Shown here: one piece after another, positions 8,806 through 16,865 of the stretch | Layout: every line of letters begins with the position of its first letter | Numbering within the stretch: position 1 is the stretch's first letter | Origin: Arthrobacter zhaoxinii | Lineage (GTDB): Bacteria; Actinomycetota; Actinomycetes; Actinomycetales; Micrococcaceae | Assembly (NCBI RefSeq): GCF_025244925.1 | Contig: NZ_CP104275.1 | Coordinates: 1,116,001 to 1,180,000, forward strand | Direction of reading: 5' to 3' | DNA length: 64,000 nucleotides | Position numbers and translations under genes: made by a program | The notes under the pieces: generated by a model | The model's database searches: none | What the model saw: the letters and a program-made list of their open reading frames with translations, nothing else | Told to the model about the DNA's origin: nothing

Positions 8806-10242
8806 ATGGGCGCGACTCAGCCAGGACCCAACAACGGCAAATCCGAACGGGTGGCCCACCCCGGCAGGGTGATTGGTGTCACCGTTGCCGCAGCGGTGGG
8901 CGGTTTGCTTTTCGGGTTTGATACCGCAGTAATCAACGGCGCGGTCGATGCCATCGGAGAGGAATTCACCCTCAGCCCGGGCATCCTCGGCTTCACCGTG
9001 GCCATCACGCTGCTGGGCTGTGCCGCCGGCGCCTGGTTCGCCGGCCAGCTGGCAGACAAGCTTGGACGCAAGTTGGTCATGGTCGGCGCCGCCGTACTCT
9101 TCGCAGCCAACTCCGTGGGATCCGCGCTGGCATTCAGCGAATGGGACCTGATGCTCTGGCGGCTGGTCGGCGGTCTTGCCATCGGCACCGCATCCGTCAT
9201 CGCCCCCGGCTACATTGCCGAGGTTGCCCCCGCAAAATGGCGCGGCGCGCTGGGCTCCGTCCAGCAGCTGGCCATCACCATCGGTATCTTTGCCGCACTG
9301 CTTTCCGACGCCTTCCTGGCCAATACGGCCGGCAGCGCGCTCGGCGAACTCTGGTGGGGCCTGCCGGCCTGGCGCTGGATGCTGCTCGTCGGCGTCGCGC
9401 CCGCCATCGTCTACGGCGTCCTGGCACTCACCATCCCGGAATCCCCGCAGTACCTCGTCCGGAAGAACCGCGACGCGGAAGCCGCCAAGGTGCTCACCAC
9501 CATTTCCGGCGTGACGGACACGGACCGCAAGATCGCCGATATCCGCGACAGCTTCAAGAGCCCGCAGCCGACCTTCCGCGACCTGCGCGGGCCCAAGTTC
9601 GGACTCCAGCCCATCCTCTGGGTCGGCATGGCAATCGCCGCGTTCCAGCAGCTGGTCGGCATCAACGCGATCTTCTACTACTCCACCACCCTGTGGAAGT
9701 CCGTAGGCTTCAGTGAGAGCGACTCCTTCACGACGTCGGTGATCACCTCGATCGTGAACGTGCTGATGACACTGGTCGCCATTGCGTTCGTGGACCGCAT
9801 CGGCAGGCGCAAGCTGCTGATGATCGGTTCGGCCGGTATGTTCGTGGGCCTGCTGGCAGCCACCGTTTCGTTCTTCCAGGCCGTGGACGTAGACGGTGAA
9901 GTCTCCCTGCCCGGCATCTGGGGCCCGGTTGCCCTGGTCGGCGCGAACCTCTTCGTGGTCTTCTTTGCGGCAACCTGGGGACCGGTCATGTGGGTTACCC
10001 TCGGCGAGGTCTTCCCGAACAACATCCGTTCCCTGGCCCTGGGCCTGGGCGCCATGGTCAACTGGATCTTCAATTTCATCGTTACCCTTGCCTTCCCGTG
10101 GGTCAGCGATAACTTCGGAGTCTGGATTATGTACGCCATCTTTACCGCGTTCGCGGTGCTGTCCTTCTGGTTCGTGAAGACCAAACTTCCCGAGCTGTCC
10201 GGCCGCGAACTCGAGGACCGCGAGGGCCTCGAAACGTCCTAA
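8806..10242 (+). CDS. MFS sugar porter (sugar:proton symporter family)
   Basis: Twelve-helix major facilitator protein (478 aa) of the sugar porter family, probably importing a hexose, pentose or inositol with protons. Family marks are GGLLFGFDTAVINGA in helix 1, LADKLGRK after helix 2, PESPQYLV at the end of the first half, QQLVGINAIFYYS in helix 7 and DRIGRRK after helix 8. The C-terminus keeps a degenerate PETKG-like KLPELSGRE. The start is supported by GAGGA 7 bases upstream. It is monocistronic as far as I can see, with no sugar catabolic gene alongside, so the substrate stays open. Of characterised members it most resembles IolT/GalP/XylE types. Confidence 0.88.
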   Translation: MGATQPGPNNGKSERVAHPGRVIGVTVAAAVGGLLFGFDTAVINGAVDAIGEEFTLSPGILGFTVAITLLGCAAGAWFAGQLADKLGRKLVMVGAAVLFAANSVGSALAFSEWDLMLWRLVGGLAIGTASVIAPGYIAEVAPAKWRGALGSVQQLAITIGIFAALLSDAFLANTAGSALGELWWGLPAWRWMLLVGVAPAIVYGVLALTIPESPQYLVRKNRDAEAAKVLTTISGVTDTDRKIADIRDSFKSPQPTFRDLRGPKFGLQPILWVGMAIAAFQQLVGINAIFYYSTTLWKSVGFSESDSFTTSVITSIVNVLMTLVAIAFVDRIGRRKLLMIGSAGMFVGLLAATVSFFQAVDVDGEVSLPGIWGPVALVGANLFVVFFAATWGPVMWVTLGEVFPNNIRSLALGLGAMVNWIFNFIVTLAFPWVSDNFGVWIMYAIFTAFAVLSFWFVKTKLPELSGRELEDREGLETS

Positions 10243-10301
10243 CGTGCCATTGGTGCGGATGGGCAGACTGATAACGCTGAGGAGAATGGTAATTTGGGGT
10301 T

Positions 10302-11132
10302 ATGGCAACGGTGAATACTGAACAGGGGACGGAGGCTGGGCGCATGAACCGCTCCGCTAGCACTCGGACACAGCGAACGGCGGGGAGCTCGTCGCTGGTG
10401 GGGCTGGCGAAAGTCATGGCCCGACTGACGCCGCGCCAGCTGAATGACGAGTTCGCCCTCGCCACAGCCGAAATGAAGCAGAAGGGCATCAAGGCCGGCA
10501 TTGCCGCGGCCTTCATGGTGGTGGCGCTGCTGATGGTTGCGGCTTTGGCCATCTCGCTGCTTGTTGCCGGCATCATGGCGCTGTCACTGATTATGCCTGC
10601 CTGGCTGGCTGCGCTGCTGGTTGCCGCCCTGTTCCTAGTGATCGCCGGTATTGCCGGATTCATCGGCTACAGCCGCTTCAAGAAGGCGCTGCCGCTGCTT
10701 CCCGAGGAAGCCATCCGCGGCGTGCGTTACGACCTCGGCGTGCTGAAGGAAGGCCGCAGCTTCGATCCGGCTACCCTGGACAAGCCCAAGGAGCCGAAGG
10801 AAAAGAAGGACAAGAAGGCTGAGAAGGCGGACAAGCCTGAAGGCCCGAAGCCGCCCACCCCCGAGGAACTGCGCACCCGTGCACGCCAGCGCCGCGAGCA
10901 CATTGCCGCGGTCCGGGACGGACTGGGCGAGAAAGTGGACGTCAAAGCCCGCATTCAGGAGCTGAAATCCCGCCGGGCTGCCGCAGCCCGCAGCAACGAA
11001 GACAGCGCTGCCGGTCCTTCCGCGGCCGACGACGTGCTGGCACTGATCAAGGAACGCTGGCAGCCGCTTTCGGTCATGCTCGCCTCGCTGCTGGCGCTGC
11101 TCATCATGTCCCGCCGGCTCGCGCGAAAGTAA
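10302..11132 (+). CDS. phage-holin-like (holin-X) membrane protein fused to a DUF3618-like segment
   Basis: 276-residue membrane protein of unknown role. Residues about 40-130 match the actinobacterial holin-X pattern: an amphipathic LTPRQLNDEF segment followed by two hydrophobic helices. A charged KPKEPKEKKDKK linker follows. Next is a segment near residues 190-230 (RREHIAAVRDGLGEKVDVKARI) resembling DUF3618, and finally a C-terminal helix. In many actinobacteria these two parts are separate neighbouring genes; here they are one frame. Start is uncertain. ATG 10302 could be leaderless (TAATTT at 10290-10295, 6 bases upstream), while ATG 10344 has GGAGG at 10331-10335. There are no phage genes nearby, so lysis is unlikely; a cell-envelope role is inference. 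Confidence 0.75.
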   Translation: MATVNTEQGTEAGRMNRSASTRTQRTAGSSSLVGLAKVMARLTPRQLNDEFALATAEMKQKGIKAGIAAAFMVVALLMVAALAISLLVAGIMALSLIMPAWLAALLVAALFLVIAGIAGFIGYSRFKKALPLLPEEAIRGVRYDLGVLKEGRSFDPATLDKPKEPKEKKDKKAEKADKPEGPKPPTPEELRTRARQRREHIAAVRDGLGEKVDVKARIQELKSRRAAAARSNEDSAAGPSAADDVLALIKERWQPLSVMLASLLALLIMSRRLARK

Positions 11133-11168
11133 GCTGTACTCGTACATCTTTGACGAGGGGAACGGACC

Positions 11169-11810
11169 GTGATCAGATTCATCGGTGCCGGAGCGCGTCC
11201 CGATACGGAACTCACCGTATTGGAACGGTTCTGGACCCTACCGAATCTGGTCACGGTCCTTCGTTTTCTGGGCATCCCCCTGTTTGTGCTGTTCGTCAGC
11301 GAGGACCGCTACGGGAGTGCGTTCCTCACGCTGGTAGCGGTGGGCAGCACGGATTGGATCGACGGCTATCTGGCCCGCCGGCTGAACCAGGTCTCAACCA
11401 CCGGACAGTGGCTGGACCCGGTGGCGGACCGGCTCGCGCTGATCATCGTGGCCGCCACCTTCGTGGTGGACGGCATCGCACCGGTGTGGCTGATCCTCAG
11501 CATCGCCGTTCCGGACGCCGTCCTGATCGTCAACTCCCTGCTGCTCTTCCACGGCAATCCGGACCTGCCGGTCAGTCTCGTCGGAAAAATCCGGACAGCA
11601 CTGCTGCTTCTGGGTGCACCCCTGCTGCTGCTGGGCCGGGTGGACGGGTATGACTACCAGTGGCTCTGCTCCGCCGGTTCCGCCGTGCTGGCACTGGGCT
11701 GCATCGGCCATGTTGCAGCAGCCGCCGGGTACCTGGTGGCCGCGTGGCGCAAATACCTGCACCAGCGCGGCTCCGTTTACGCCGGAACCGGAACCGGCTA
11801 TGCACCCTAG
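11169..11810 (+). CDS. CDP-alcohol phosphatidyltransferase family protein (PgsA-like)
   Basis: Integral membrane enzyme (213 aa) that moves a phosphatidyl group from CDP-diacylglycerol to an alcohol such as glycerol-3-phosphate or an inositol phosphate. The family signature DGX2ARX8GX3DX3D is complete (DWIDGYLARR...GQWLDPVADR, residues about 58-85), and about five to six hydrophobic helices follow. The GTG start has GAGGGG 8 bases upstream. It is followed by a permease and a glycosyltransferase on the same strand, suggesting a glycerolipid or envelope-lipid task. Which alcohol is used cannot be told; PgsA, PIP synthase and cardiolipin-synthase-like members all share the motif. Confidence 0.82.
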   Translation: MIRFIGAGARPDTELTVLERFWTLPNLVTVLRFLGIPLFVLFVSEDRYGSAFLTLVAVGSTDWIDGYLARRLNQVSTTGQWLDPVADRLALIIVAATFVVDGIAPVWLILSIAVPDAVLIVNSLLLFHGNPDLPVSLVGKIRTALLLLGAPLLLLGRVDGYDYQWLCSAGSAVLALGCIGHVAAAAGYLVAAWRKYLHQRGSVYAGTGTGYAP

Positions 11811-11852
11811 GACGGCTTCCGGCCGCCCGCGCCGCGGATTCCAGCCCGGGCA

Positions 11853-12791
11853 GTGCCGATGGTAGGCGTTGCCGTCGCCTGCGCCCTCGCAAGCGCCTTC
11901 TTCCTGGCCTTCGGCGCCCAGCGCCAAGGCAGCGCCGTGAAGGCCGACACAGGCGGCCTGGCCCTGAATACCTCCCAGATCAGCCGGCTGCTGCGCAACC
12001 CCCGGTGGCTTCTTGGCCTCCTGCTGCTGGGCACCGGCATGGCCCTGAATGTGGCGGCACTGTCGATGGCGCCCCTGACCGTGGTGCAGCCGATCGGTTC
12101 CATTGCGCTGGTGATCACCACCGTGGTGAATTCACGGGATCAGGGCCTGCACATGAACCGCATTACCGTCGCGGCCATTACCGCATGCGTGGCGGGCAGC
12201 ATGCTGTTCGTGTCCCTGGCCATCATGGTCACCCGCACCGAGCAGGTAGTGGAGCCGCGGCAGGAAGTGACGATTGTCCTCATCCTCGCCGTCGTCGTGG
12301 TCTTCTTCGGTGGTCTGAACCTGGTCTTCCGTAAACGGCTCCGTGCGATCGCGCACATTCTGGGCGCCGGCATCCTGTTCGGGTTCGTCGCCGTCCTGAC
12401 GAAGGTTATTGCCGGTGACCTGCTCAACCCGAACGGCCGGTTCCTGCTGAACGTGCCCTGGTACACCATCGTGGCGGTTGCAGCCGCCGGCGCACTGGGG
12501 TCCTGGTTTGTGCAGAACGCCTATTCCAGCGGGCCGCCGGACCTGGTGATCGCGGGGCTGACCGTCATTGACCCCATGGTGGGGATAGCCATCGGCATCG
12601 GTGTCCTGCATGAACTGCGGCCGGATGTTCCGGCCGTCGCCGCGGTGGCCATGTCCGTGGCGGCCTTGATTGCTATTGTTGGGGTCGTTGCCCTCTCGCG
12701 GTATCACCCTGACGTTATCCAGCGTCGGAATGAAGAGCGGAGGCGGCAAAAGCCGGCCTCAAAGAACCCGAAAGCAGGACCACCAACGTGA
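11853..12791 (+). CDS. DMT-superfamily (EamA/NIPA-like) membrane permease
   Basis: Nine- to ten-helix membrane protein (312 aa) of the drug/metabolite transporter type. The first half has the VVQPIGSIALVIT signature-like helix, and a second similar block is near IAGLTVIDPMVGIAIGIGVL; the internal repeat is typical of DMT carriers. NIPA-type magnesium carriers and EamA exporters are both possible. The GTG at 11853 and the ATG at 11859 are equally good starts. The last four bases (GTGA) overlap the next gene, so it is translationally coupled to the glycosyltransferase. Lipid or lipid-precursor flipping is suggested only by context. Confidence 0.72.
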   Translation: MPMVGVAVACALASAFFLAFGAQRQGSAVKADTGGLALNTSQISRLLRNPRWLLGLLLLGTGMALNVAALSMAPLTVVQPIGSIALVITTVVNSRDQGLHMNRITVAAITACVAGSMLFVSLAIMVTRTEQVVEPRQEVTIVLILAVVVVFFGGLNLVFRKRLRAIAHILGAGILFGFVAVLTKVIAGDLLNPNGRFLLNVPWYTIVAVAAAGALGSWFVQNAYSSGPPDLVIAGLTVIDPMVGIAIGIGVLHELRPDVPAVAAVAMSVAALIAIVGVVALSRYHPDVIQRRNEERRRQKPASKNPKAGPPT

Positions 12792-13987
12792 CCGACGCCC
12801 CGGTAGACCAACCGCTGACTGTCCTCATTGCCTGTGACACCTATCCTCCCCACCTGAACGGTGCCGCGCAGTTCGGCTACCGGCTGGCCCGGGGGATGCA
12901 CGGGCGCGGGCACAACGTCCATGTCCTGGCACCGAATGACGTCAACGGCGGCAGCCGCAGCGATCTCGGGGGTGAGTGGCCGGTGCACCGGCTCCGTTCC
13001 CACGGGGTTCCCACGCACGAGTACTGGCGGATCTGCCTGCCCTGGGAGATTAAAAAGGAAATCGCGCTGCTCTTCGACCGGGTGCAGCCCGACGTCGTGC
13101 ACATCCAGTGCCACTACATGGTGGGGGAGTACACCCTCTACGAGGCCCGCAGGCGCGGGATCCGCGTGATTGCGACCAACCACTTCATGCCAGCCAACCT
13201 GGATCCGTTCCTGCCCTTCCCCAAGTGGCTGAAACGGATCGTCGCGACCAACTCCTGGAAGGACATGGGCAAGGTGATGGGCCAGGCGCAGGTGGTCACC
13301 ACCCCCACGCCGCTGGCCGCCGAGGCCATGTACCGCCATGCCTTCCTGCATGACGTGATGGCGTTGTCCAACGGCATTGACGCGTCGGTGTATGAACTGC
13401 ATCCGGGGGAGAAGATTCCCCCGCACGAGGCGCCCACCGTCCTGTTCGTCGGTCGGCTGGCCGAGGAAAAACACGTGGACGTCCTCATCGACGCCGTAGC
13501 CAAAACCCCGGCCCATCTCGGTGTGCGGGCGGAGATCGTCGGCGGCGGCGAGGTCCGCACCGCGCTCGAAGCCCAGGTGCAGCGGCTGGGACTGCAGGAC
13601 CGGGTGGTGTTCCGCGGGCTGATCTCCGACGCCGAACTGCGCGAGGCCTATCTGAAGGCCGATCTGTTCTGCATGCCCGGCACCGCAGAGCTGCAGTCCC
13701 TGGTGACGCTGGAGGCAATGTCGGCGTCCAAGCCGGTCCTGCTCGCCGACGCCATGGCCCTGCCGCACCTCGTGGAGAAGGGGCGCAACGGCTACCTCTT
13801 TACGCCCGGCGACAGCGACGAGTTGTCCGGCCGCATCACGGAGATCCTTGAACTCTCCCCGGAAGACCGGCAGAAGATGGGCAGGACGAGCCGCGACATG
13901 GTGGACCGGCACAGCCTGGAAGCCACGCTGTCCACCTTTGAAGATCTCTACCGGGGCGATCCCGGGAGACCGGTGCCTGCGGCCTGA
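12788..13987 (+). CDS. GT4-family glycosyltransferase
   Basis: GT-B fold glycosyltransferase (399 aa) likely acting at the inner membrane face. The N-terminal acceptor domain starts VLIACDTYPPHLNGAAQFGYRLA, cut here as the GT4 glycine-rich entry. The C-terminal donor domain begins at VLFVGRLAEEKHVDVL, with the E-x7-E catalytic-type pair in PGTAELQSLVTLEAMS. This resembles 1,2-diacylglycerol glucosyl/mannosyl transferases (PimB and MgtA types). The GTG start overlaps the previous stop (GTGA). With the upstream phosphatidyltransferase and permease it forms a three-gene lipid/glycolipid unit. The donor and acceptor sugars are not determinable. Confidence 0.85.
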   Translation: MTDAPVDQPLTVLIACDTYPPHLNGAAQFGYRLARGMHGRGHNVHVLAPNDVNGGSRSDLGGEWPVHRLRSHGVPTHEYWRICLPWEIKKEIALLFDRVQPDVVHIQCHYMVGEYTLYEARRRGIRVIATNHFMPANLDPFLPFPKWLKRIVATNSWKDMGKVMGQAQVVTTPTPLAAEAMYRHAFLHDVMALSNGIDASVYELHPGEKIPPHEAPTVLFVGRLAEEKHVDVLIDAVAKTPAHLGVRAEIVGGGEVRTALEAQVQRLGLQDRVVFRGLISDAELREAYLKADLFCMPGTAELQSLVTLEAMSASKPVLLADAMALPHLVEKGRNGYLFTPGDSDELSGRITEILELSPEDRQKMGRTSRDMVDRHSLEATLSTFEDLYRGDPGRPVPAA

Positions 13988-14059
13988 TTGGTTGTCCGGT
14001 CCCCGGACACACTAGGATGGCATCGTTGCCTTTCGGGCACCGATGCCTTTCCGGCACCG

Positions 14060-14133
14060 GGGGCTGTAGCTCAGCTGGTCAGAGCAGCGGACTCATAATC
14101 CGTGGGTCGTGGGTTCAAGCCCCACCAGCCCTA
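14060..14133 (+). tRNA. tRNA with CAT anticodon (elongator Met or lysidine-type Ile2)
   Basis: 74-nt cloverleaf: acceptor GGGGCTG/CAGCCCT with G1-U72 and discriminator A, D stem GCTC/GAGC, anticodon stem GCGGA/TCCGT with loop CTCATAA, and T stem GTGGG/CCCAC. It is not an initiator, because the three G-C pairs of initiator anticodon stems are missing. CAT tRNAs read AUG, or AUA if lysidine-modified; sequence alone does not let me choose. CCA is not encoded. Confidence 0.93.
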
Positions 14134-14139
14134 CAAGAT

Positions 14140-14176
14140 TCCGGGCCTTCCAAGAGATTGGGAGGCCCGGATTTTT
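14140..14176 (+). terminator. Rho-independent terminator after the CAT tRNA
   Basis: 12-bp stem 14140-14151 / 14160-14171 with one T-G pair, loop AAGAGATT and a T5 run. Confidence 0.88.
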
Positions 14177-14264
14177 CTTTGGCCAGGTGCCCGGCGATGC
14201 GCTTCCAGCCGGCGCCGGCATTGGCCGCAGTATTTCTTACCGCCCGAATAAGTTCCGCGGCACG

Positions 14265-14293
14265 TTGTGATCGTTGTTACTGGTGGGTAACAT
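14265..14293 (+). promoter_or_regulatory. promoter with overlapping inverted repeat, upstream of the acyl-CoA dehydrogenase
   Basis: TTGTGA (14265-14270), a 17-bp spacer and TAACAT (14288-14293) make a good promoter. A perfect dyad TGTTAC-N6-GTAACA (14275-14292) lies in the spacer and runs into the -10, where a repressor would block polymerase. TGTGA at 14266-14270 with TTACT six bases on is also a degenerate CRP-like site. Confidence 0.6.
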
Positions 14294-14359
14294 AGGCTCA
14301 GCCGGTTCCCGGACGGGCACCAGTGGATCACCGATGATCAGCAGCGAAGGACATTTTCC

Positions 14360-15544
14360 ATGGGAATTATCGACGTCGACAACCTTCCGTACCCGGACGG
14401 CGACTTCTACGCATTCGAGGACCTGCTCAGCGACAAGGAGCGCGACCGCCTGCACGAAATCCGTGCCTGGCTCACCGCCGAGGTCAAGCCGCATGCAGCC
14501 GACTGGTGGAACGCCGGGGAATTCCCGCACCACATGATCCCCAAGATCGCCGAACTGGATGTCATGAGCCCGGTGTACCGCCAGGGTTACTCCAATCTCT
14601 TCGCGGGCCTTTGCCACGCCGAGGTGACGCGTGCCGACACGTCCTTCGCCACCTTCCTCGGTGTCCACGACGGGCTCTTCACGGGCTCCATTGAGGCCCT
14701 GGCCTCCGAGGAGCAGAAGGCCGCCTGGCTCCCGGACATCTACGCCATGAAGAAGATCGGCGCCTTCGGCCTGACCGAACCGCTGGGCGGATCCGACGTC
14801 GCCGGCGGTACCCGCACCACTGCCCGCCGGGACGGGGACAACTGGATCCTCAACGGCGAAAAGCGCTGGATCGGTAACGCGACCTTCTCCGACTGGGTGG
14901 TCATTTACGCCCGCGACCTCGAAGACAACCAGGTCAAGGGTTTCATGGTGGATACCAAGACGCCGGGCTACACGGCCACCAAGATTGAAAACAAGATTGC
15001 GCTCCGCACGGTGCAGAACGCCGACATCGTCCTGGACAACGTGGTAATCAGCGACGACTTCCACCTCAAGGGCGCCAACAGCTTCCGCGACACCAACAAG
15101 GTCCTGAAGGTCACCCGCCTCGCGGTGGCCTGGCAGGCCGTGGGCCAGCAGATGGCTGCCTTCGACGTCGCCCGCAAGTACGCCGTGGAGCGCAAGCAGT
15201 TCGGCAAGCCGCTGGCATCCTTCCAGCTGGTGCAGGAACAGCTGGTGAAAATCCTGGGCAACACCGTCAGCTCGCTGGGCATGATGGTGCGTCTGGCGCA
15301 GCTCGAGGACCTGGGCCAGGCCAAGGATGAGCAGTCAGCCCTGGCAAAGGCGTTCACCACGGCACGCATGCGCGAATCGGTGGCCCTGGGCCGCAGCATC
15401 CTGGGTGGAAACGGCATCGTCACCGACTATGGGATGGCCAAGATCTTTGCCGATGCGGAAGCCATCTACTCGTATGAAGGCACCTACGAGATCAATACCC
15501 TGGTCACCGGACGCGCCATCACCGGAGTTGCCGCGTTCGTCTAA
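14360..15544 (+). CDS. glutaryl-CoA dehydrogenase-type acyl-CoA dehydrogenase
   Basis: FAD enzyme (394 aa) of the acyl-CoA dehydrogenase family. It oxidises an acyl-CoA and passes electrons to ETF. FAD and substrate motifs are visible (AFGLTEPLGGSD, WIGNATFSDW, RKQFGKPLASFQ), and the catalytic Glu is in YSYEGTYEIN near the C-terminus, followed by GRAITGVAAF. That ending is typical of glutaryl-CoA dehydrogenases (decarboxylating, lysine and tryptophan breakdown), although substrate-switching residues were not compared. It is monocistronic with its own promoter. The N-terminal 30 residues are a little longer than in the average family member, as in other actinobacterial homologues. Confidence 0.85.
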   Translation: MGIIDVDNLPYPDGDFYAFEDLLSDKERDRLHEIRAWLTAEVKPHAADWWNAGEFPHHMIPKIAELDVMSPVYRQGYSNLFAGLCHAEVTRADTSFATFLGVHDGLFTGSIEALASEEQKAAWLPDIYAMKKIGAFGLTEPLGGSDVAGGTRTTARRDGDNWILNGEKRWIGNATFSDWVVIYARDLEDNQVKGFMVDTKTPGYTATKIENKIALRTVQNADIVLDNVVISDDFHLKGANSFRDTNKVLKVTRLAVAWQAVGQQMAAFDVARKYAVERKQFGKPLASFQLVQEQLVKILGNTVSSLGMMVRLAQLEDLGQAKDEQSALAKAFTTARMRESVALGRSILGGNGIVTDYGMAKIFADAEAIYSYEGTYEINTLVTGRAITGVAAFV

Positions 15545-15575
15545 GCCTGTGACGTAACCGGGACCAGCAAAGAAC

Positions 15576-15608
15576 CCCGGCCGGATCCTGTCAAAGGGTC
15601 CGGCCGGG
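15576..15608 (+). terminator. hairpin after the acyl-CoA dehydrogenase
   Basis: Perfect 10-bp GC-rich stem CCCGGCCGGA/TCCGGCCGGG (15576-15585 / 15599-15608) with a 13-base loop. No T-run follows, so it is a weak or Rho-assisted terminator candidate. Between 15609 and 15787 I see nothing. Confidence 0.45.
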
Positions 15609-15787
15609 ATGGTTTAACGTCCGGCCGGGCGGGACAAAGGCGGTACGGGCCGCCGGCGGCGGACGCTGTGCGGGAGGGTAGGCCGCAGGGCGGCGGGGAT
15701 GCCGTGCGGGAAGGTGCCGGGACATCGGCCGTACCGGAAGGCGCCTGGCACGACATCCACTGAGCAGATGAAGGGGTAATGGAGCAC

Positions 15788-15908
15788 GGATAAGCCCGTT
15801 ACCTGCTCAGTAGATTGGCGACGGACCGGGATAAGCCCGTTACCTGCTCAGTAGATTGGCGACGGACCCGGATAAGCCCGTTATCTGCTCAGTAGATCGC
15901 CCCGCCGG
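15788..15908. repeat. 41-bp tandem repeat, about 2.8 copies
   Basis: Units start at 15788, 15829 and 15870. The first two are identical except for the last base; the third diverges after CAGTAGAT. Each unit contains GGATAAGCCCGTTA and CTGCTCAGTAGAT. The repeat encodes the C-terminal tail and stop codon of the minus-strand M23 frame: the stop is at 15840-15842, inside unit 2. Confidence 0.95.
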
Positions 15909-16425
15909 AAGAAGCACTGAAGGTCGGCGGTCAGACACGTAACGAAGCGGATCCTTGTAGTCGCCGTCCAGGCGGACGCCCCAGTGCAGGCATCCCGTAC
16001 TGCAGTGCGACCCGGATCCCACCGACCCCACCGCGGTTCCCTTTGCCACTGCAGTGCCCACCGGCACGGAACTCTCCAGCGGCTCGAAACTGCTCTTCAA
16101 TCCTCCTCCGTGGTCAATGGTCAGGACCCTCCGGTCCACCACCCAGCCGGCAAACACAACCCGTCCTCCCGCCGGAGCTTTTATCTCCGCACCGGCAGGC
16201 GCCGCGAGGTCGACGCCCCGATGTCCAGCCAGCCACCGCTGCGCCGGCGGATCAAAGCTGCGGATGAGGGCAGGCACCGGGTCCAGCGGCCAGGTCCAGG
16301 GCGGAGAATAAACCGCAGCCGCTGCGGGTGCGGGGTCTGTTGCCGGGGGGCGCTGCCGGGGCGCCCGCCGCCAATGCCGCCGCCGCCGCCGCCGCCAGCA
16401 CCGACAACACACGTGTTCCTTTCAT
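15840..16425 (-). pseudogene. M23 (LytM-type) peptidoglycan endopeptidase, frameshifted near the N-terminus
   Basis: Secreted zinc endopeptidase that would cut peptidoglycan cross-links. The catalytic domain is intact: H-x3-D in HRGVDLAAPAG, the CLHWGVRL second motif, and the usual PSVLLP end. The signal peptide MKGTRVLSVLAAAA... starts at 16425 in a different frame. The two frames join if the six-base C run on the coding strand (G6 at 16345-16350 on +) had five bases, giving AAPPATDPAPAAAA and then the M23 part. As read, translation from the signal peptide misses the catalytic domain. It could be a true mutation, phase variation at the homopolymer or a sequencing error. The last ~21 residues come from the 41-bp repeat. 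Confidence 0.75.
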
Positions 16426-16865
16426 GCGGCAACAGTGCACCCGGGCCGGCGACGGACTCCGGTTCACCCCGTCGCCTGTGGACCGGAGGGGAAGGCGGGC
16501 CGGGTGGGGAGGAGAAGCTCCGGCCGGGACGGCAGGACCCCGGCGCTGTAGTACACTTGACGGAGCAGCTTGCTGTGCCATGGGACCTGCCCGGACGCTC
16601 TGTCCGGGCCCGGTCCCGGGTCTGGCCTTTCCGGTCACGACCAACAGGTACGGAAGCTGACTACGCGTGTCCCAATTATCCCCTTCAAGGGGGTGCGTCT
16701 CCAGCGGTCCGGCACTGCCGGCAGGGGAAGCACGTCGAAGCTCCCTCAAGGGCAACGGCTGATGGACACCAGGAGCTTCGCCCGACCGGGCGTACAGCTA
16801 AAACCGTCAATTGGCAGTAGGACCAGTGCGCCGTGCGCACGGCTGCTGCCGGAAGGAGTGACGAC
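16426..16865 (+). promoter_or_regulatory. rpsB upstream region and leader
   Basis: This 440-base stretch has no credible gene. A possible -10 TACACT lies at 16552-16557. If it is used, the rpsB leader would be about 300 nt, with a perfect 8-bp hairpin (16589-16596 / 16602-16609) and a 12-bp palindrome CCGTGCGCACGG (16830-16841). The ribosome site AAGGAG is at 16853-16858. Autoregulation by S2 is known in other bacteria, but I cannot identify the element here. Confidence 0.4.

Noticed and set aside
10302..11132. Prophage remnant suggested by the holin-like protein
   Set aside because: Holin-X proteins are widespread chromosomal proteins in actinobacteria, and there are no endolysin, integrase or structural phage genes nearby.
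15788..15908. Tandem 41-bp array as a CRISPR
   Set aside because: Units are directly adjacent with no variable spacers, and no cas genes are in the window.
16557..16562. TTGACG as the -35 of the rpsB promoter
   Set aside because: No -10-like sequence lies 15-19 bases downstream; TACACT just before it is the better -10 candidate.
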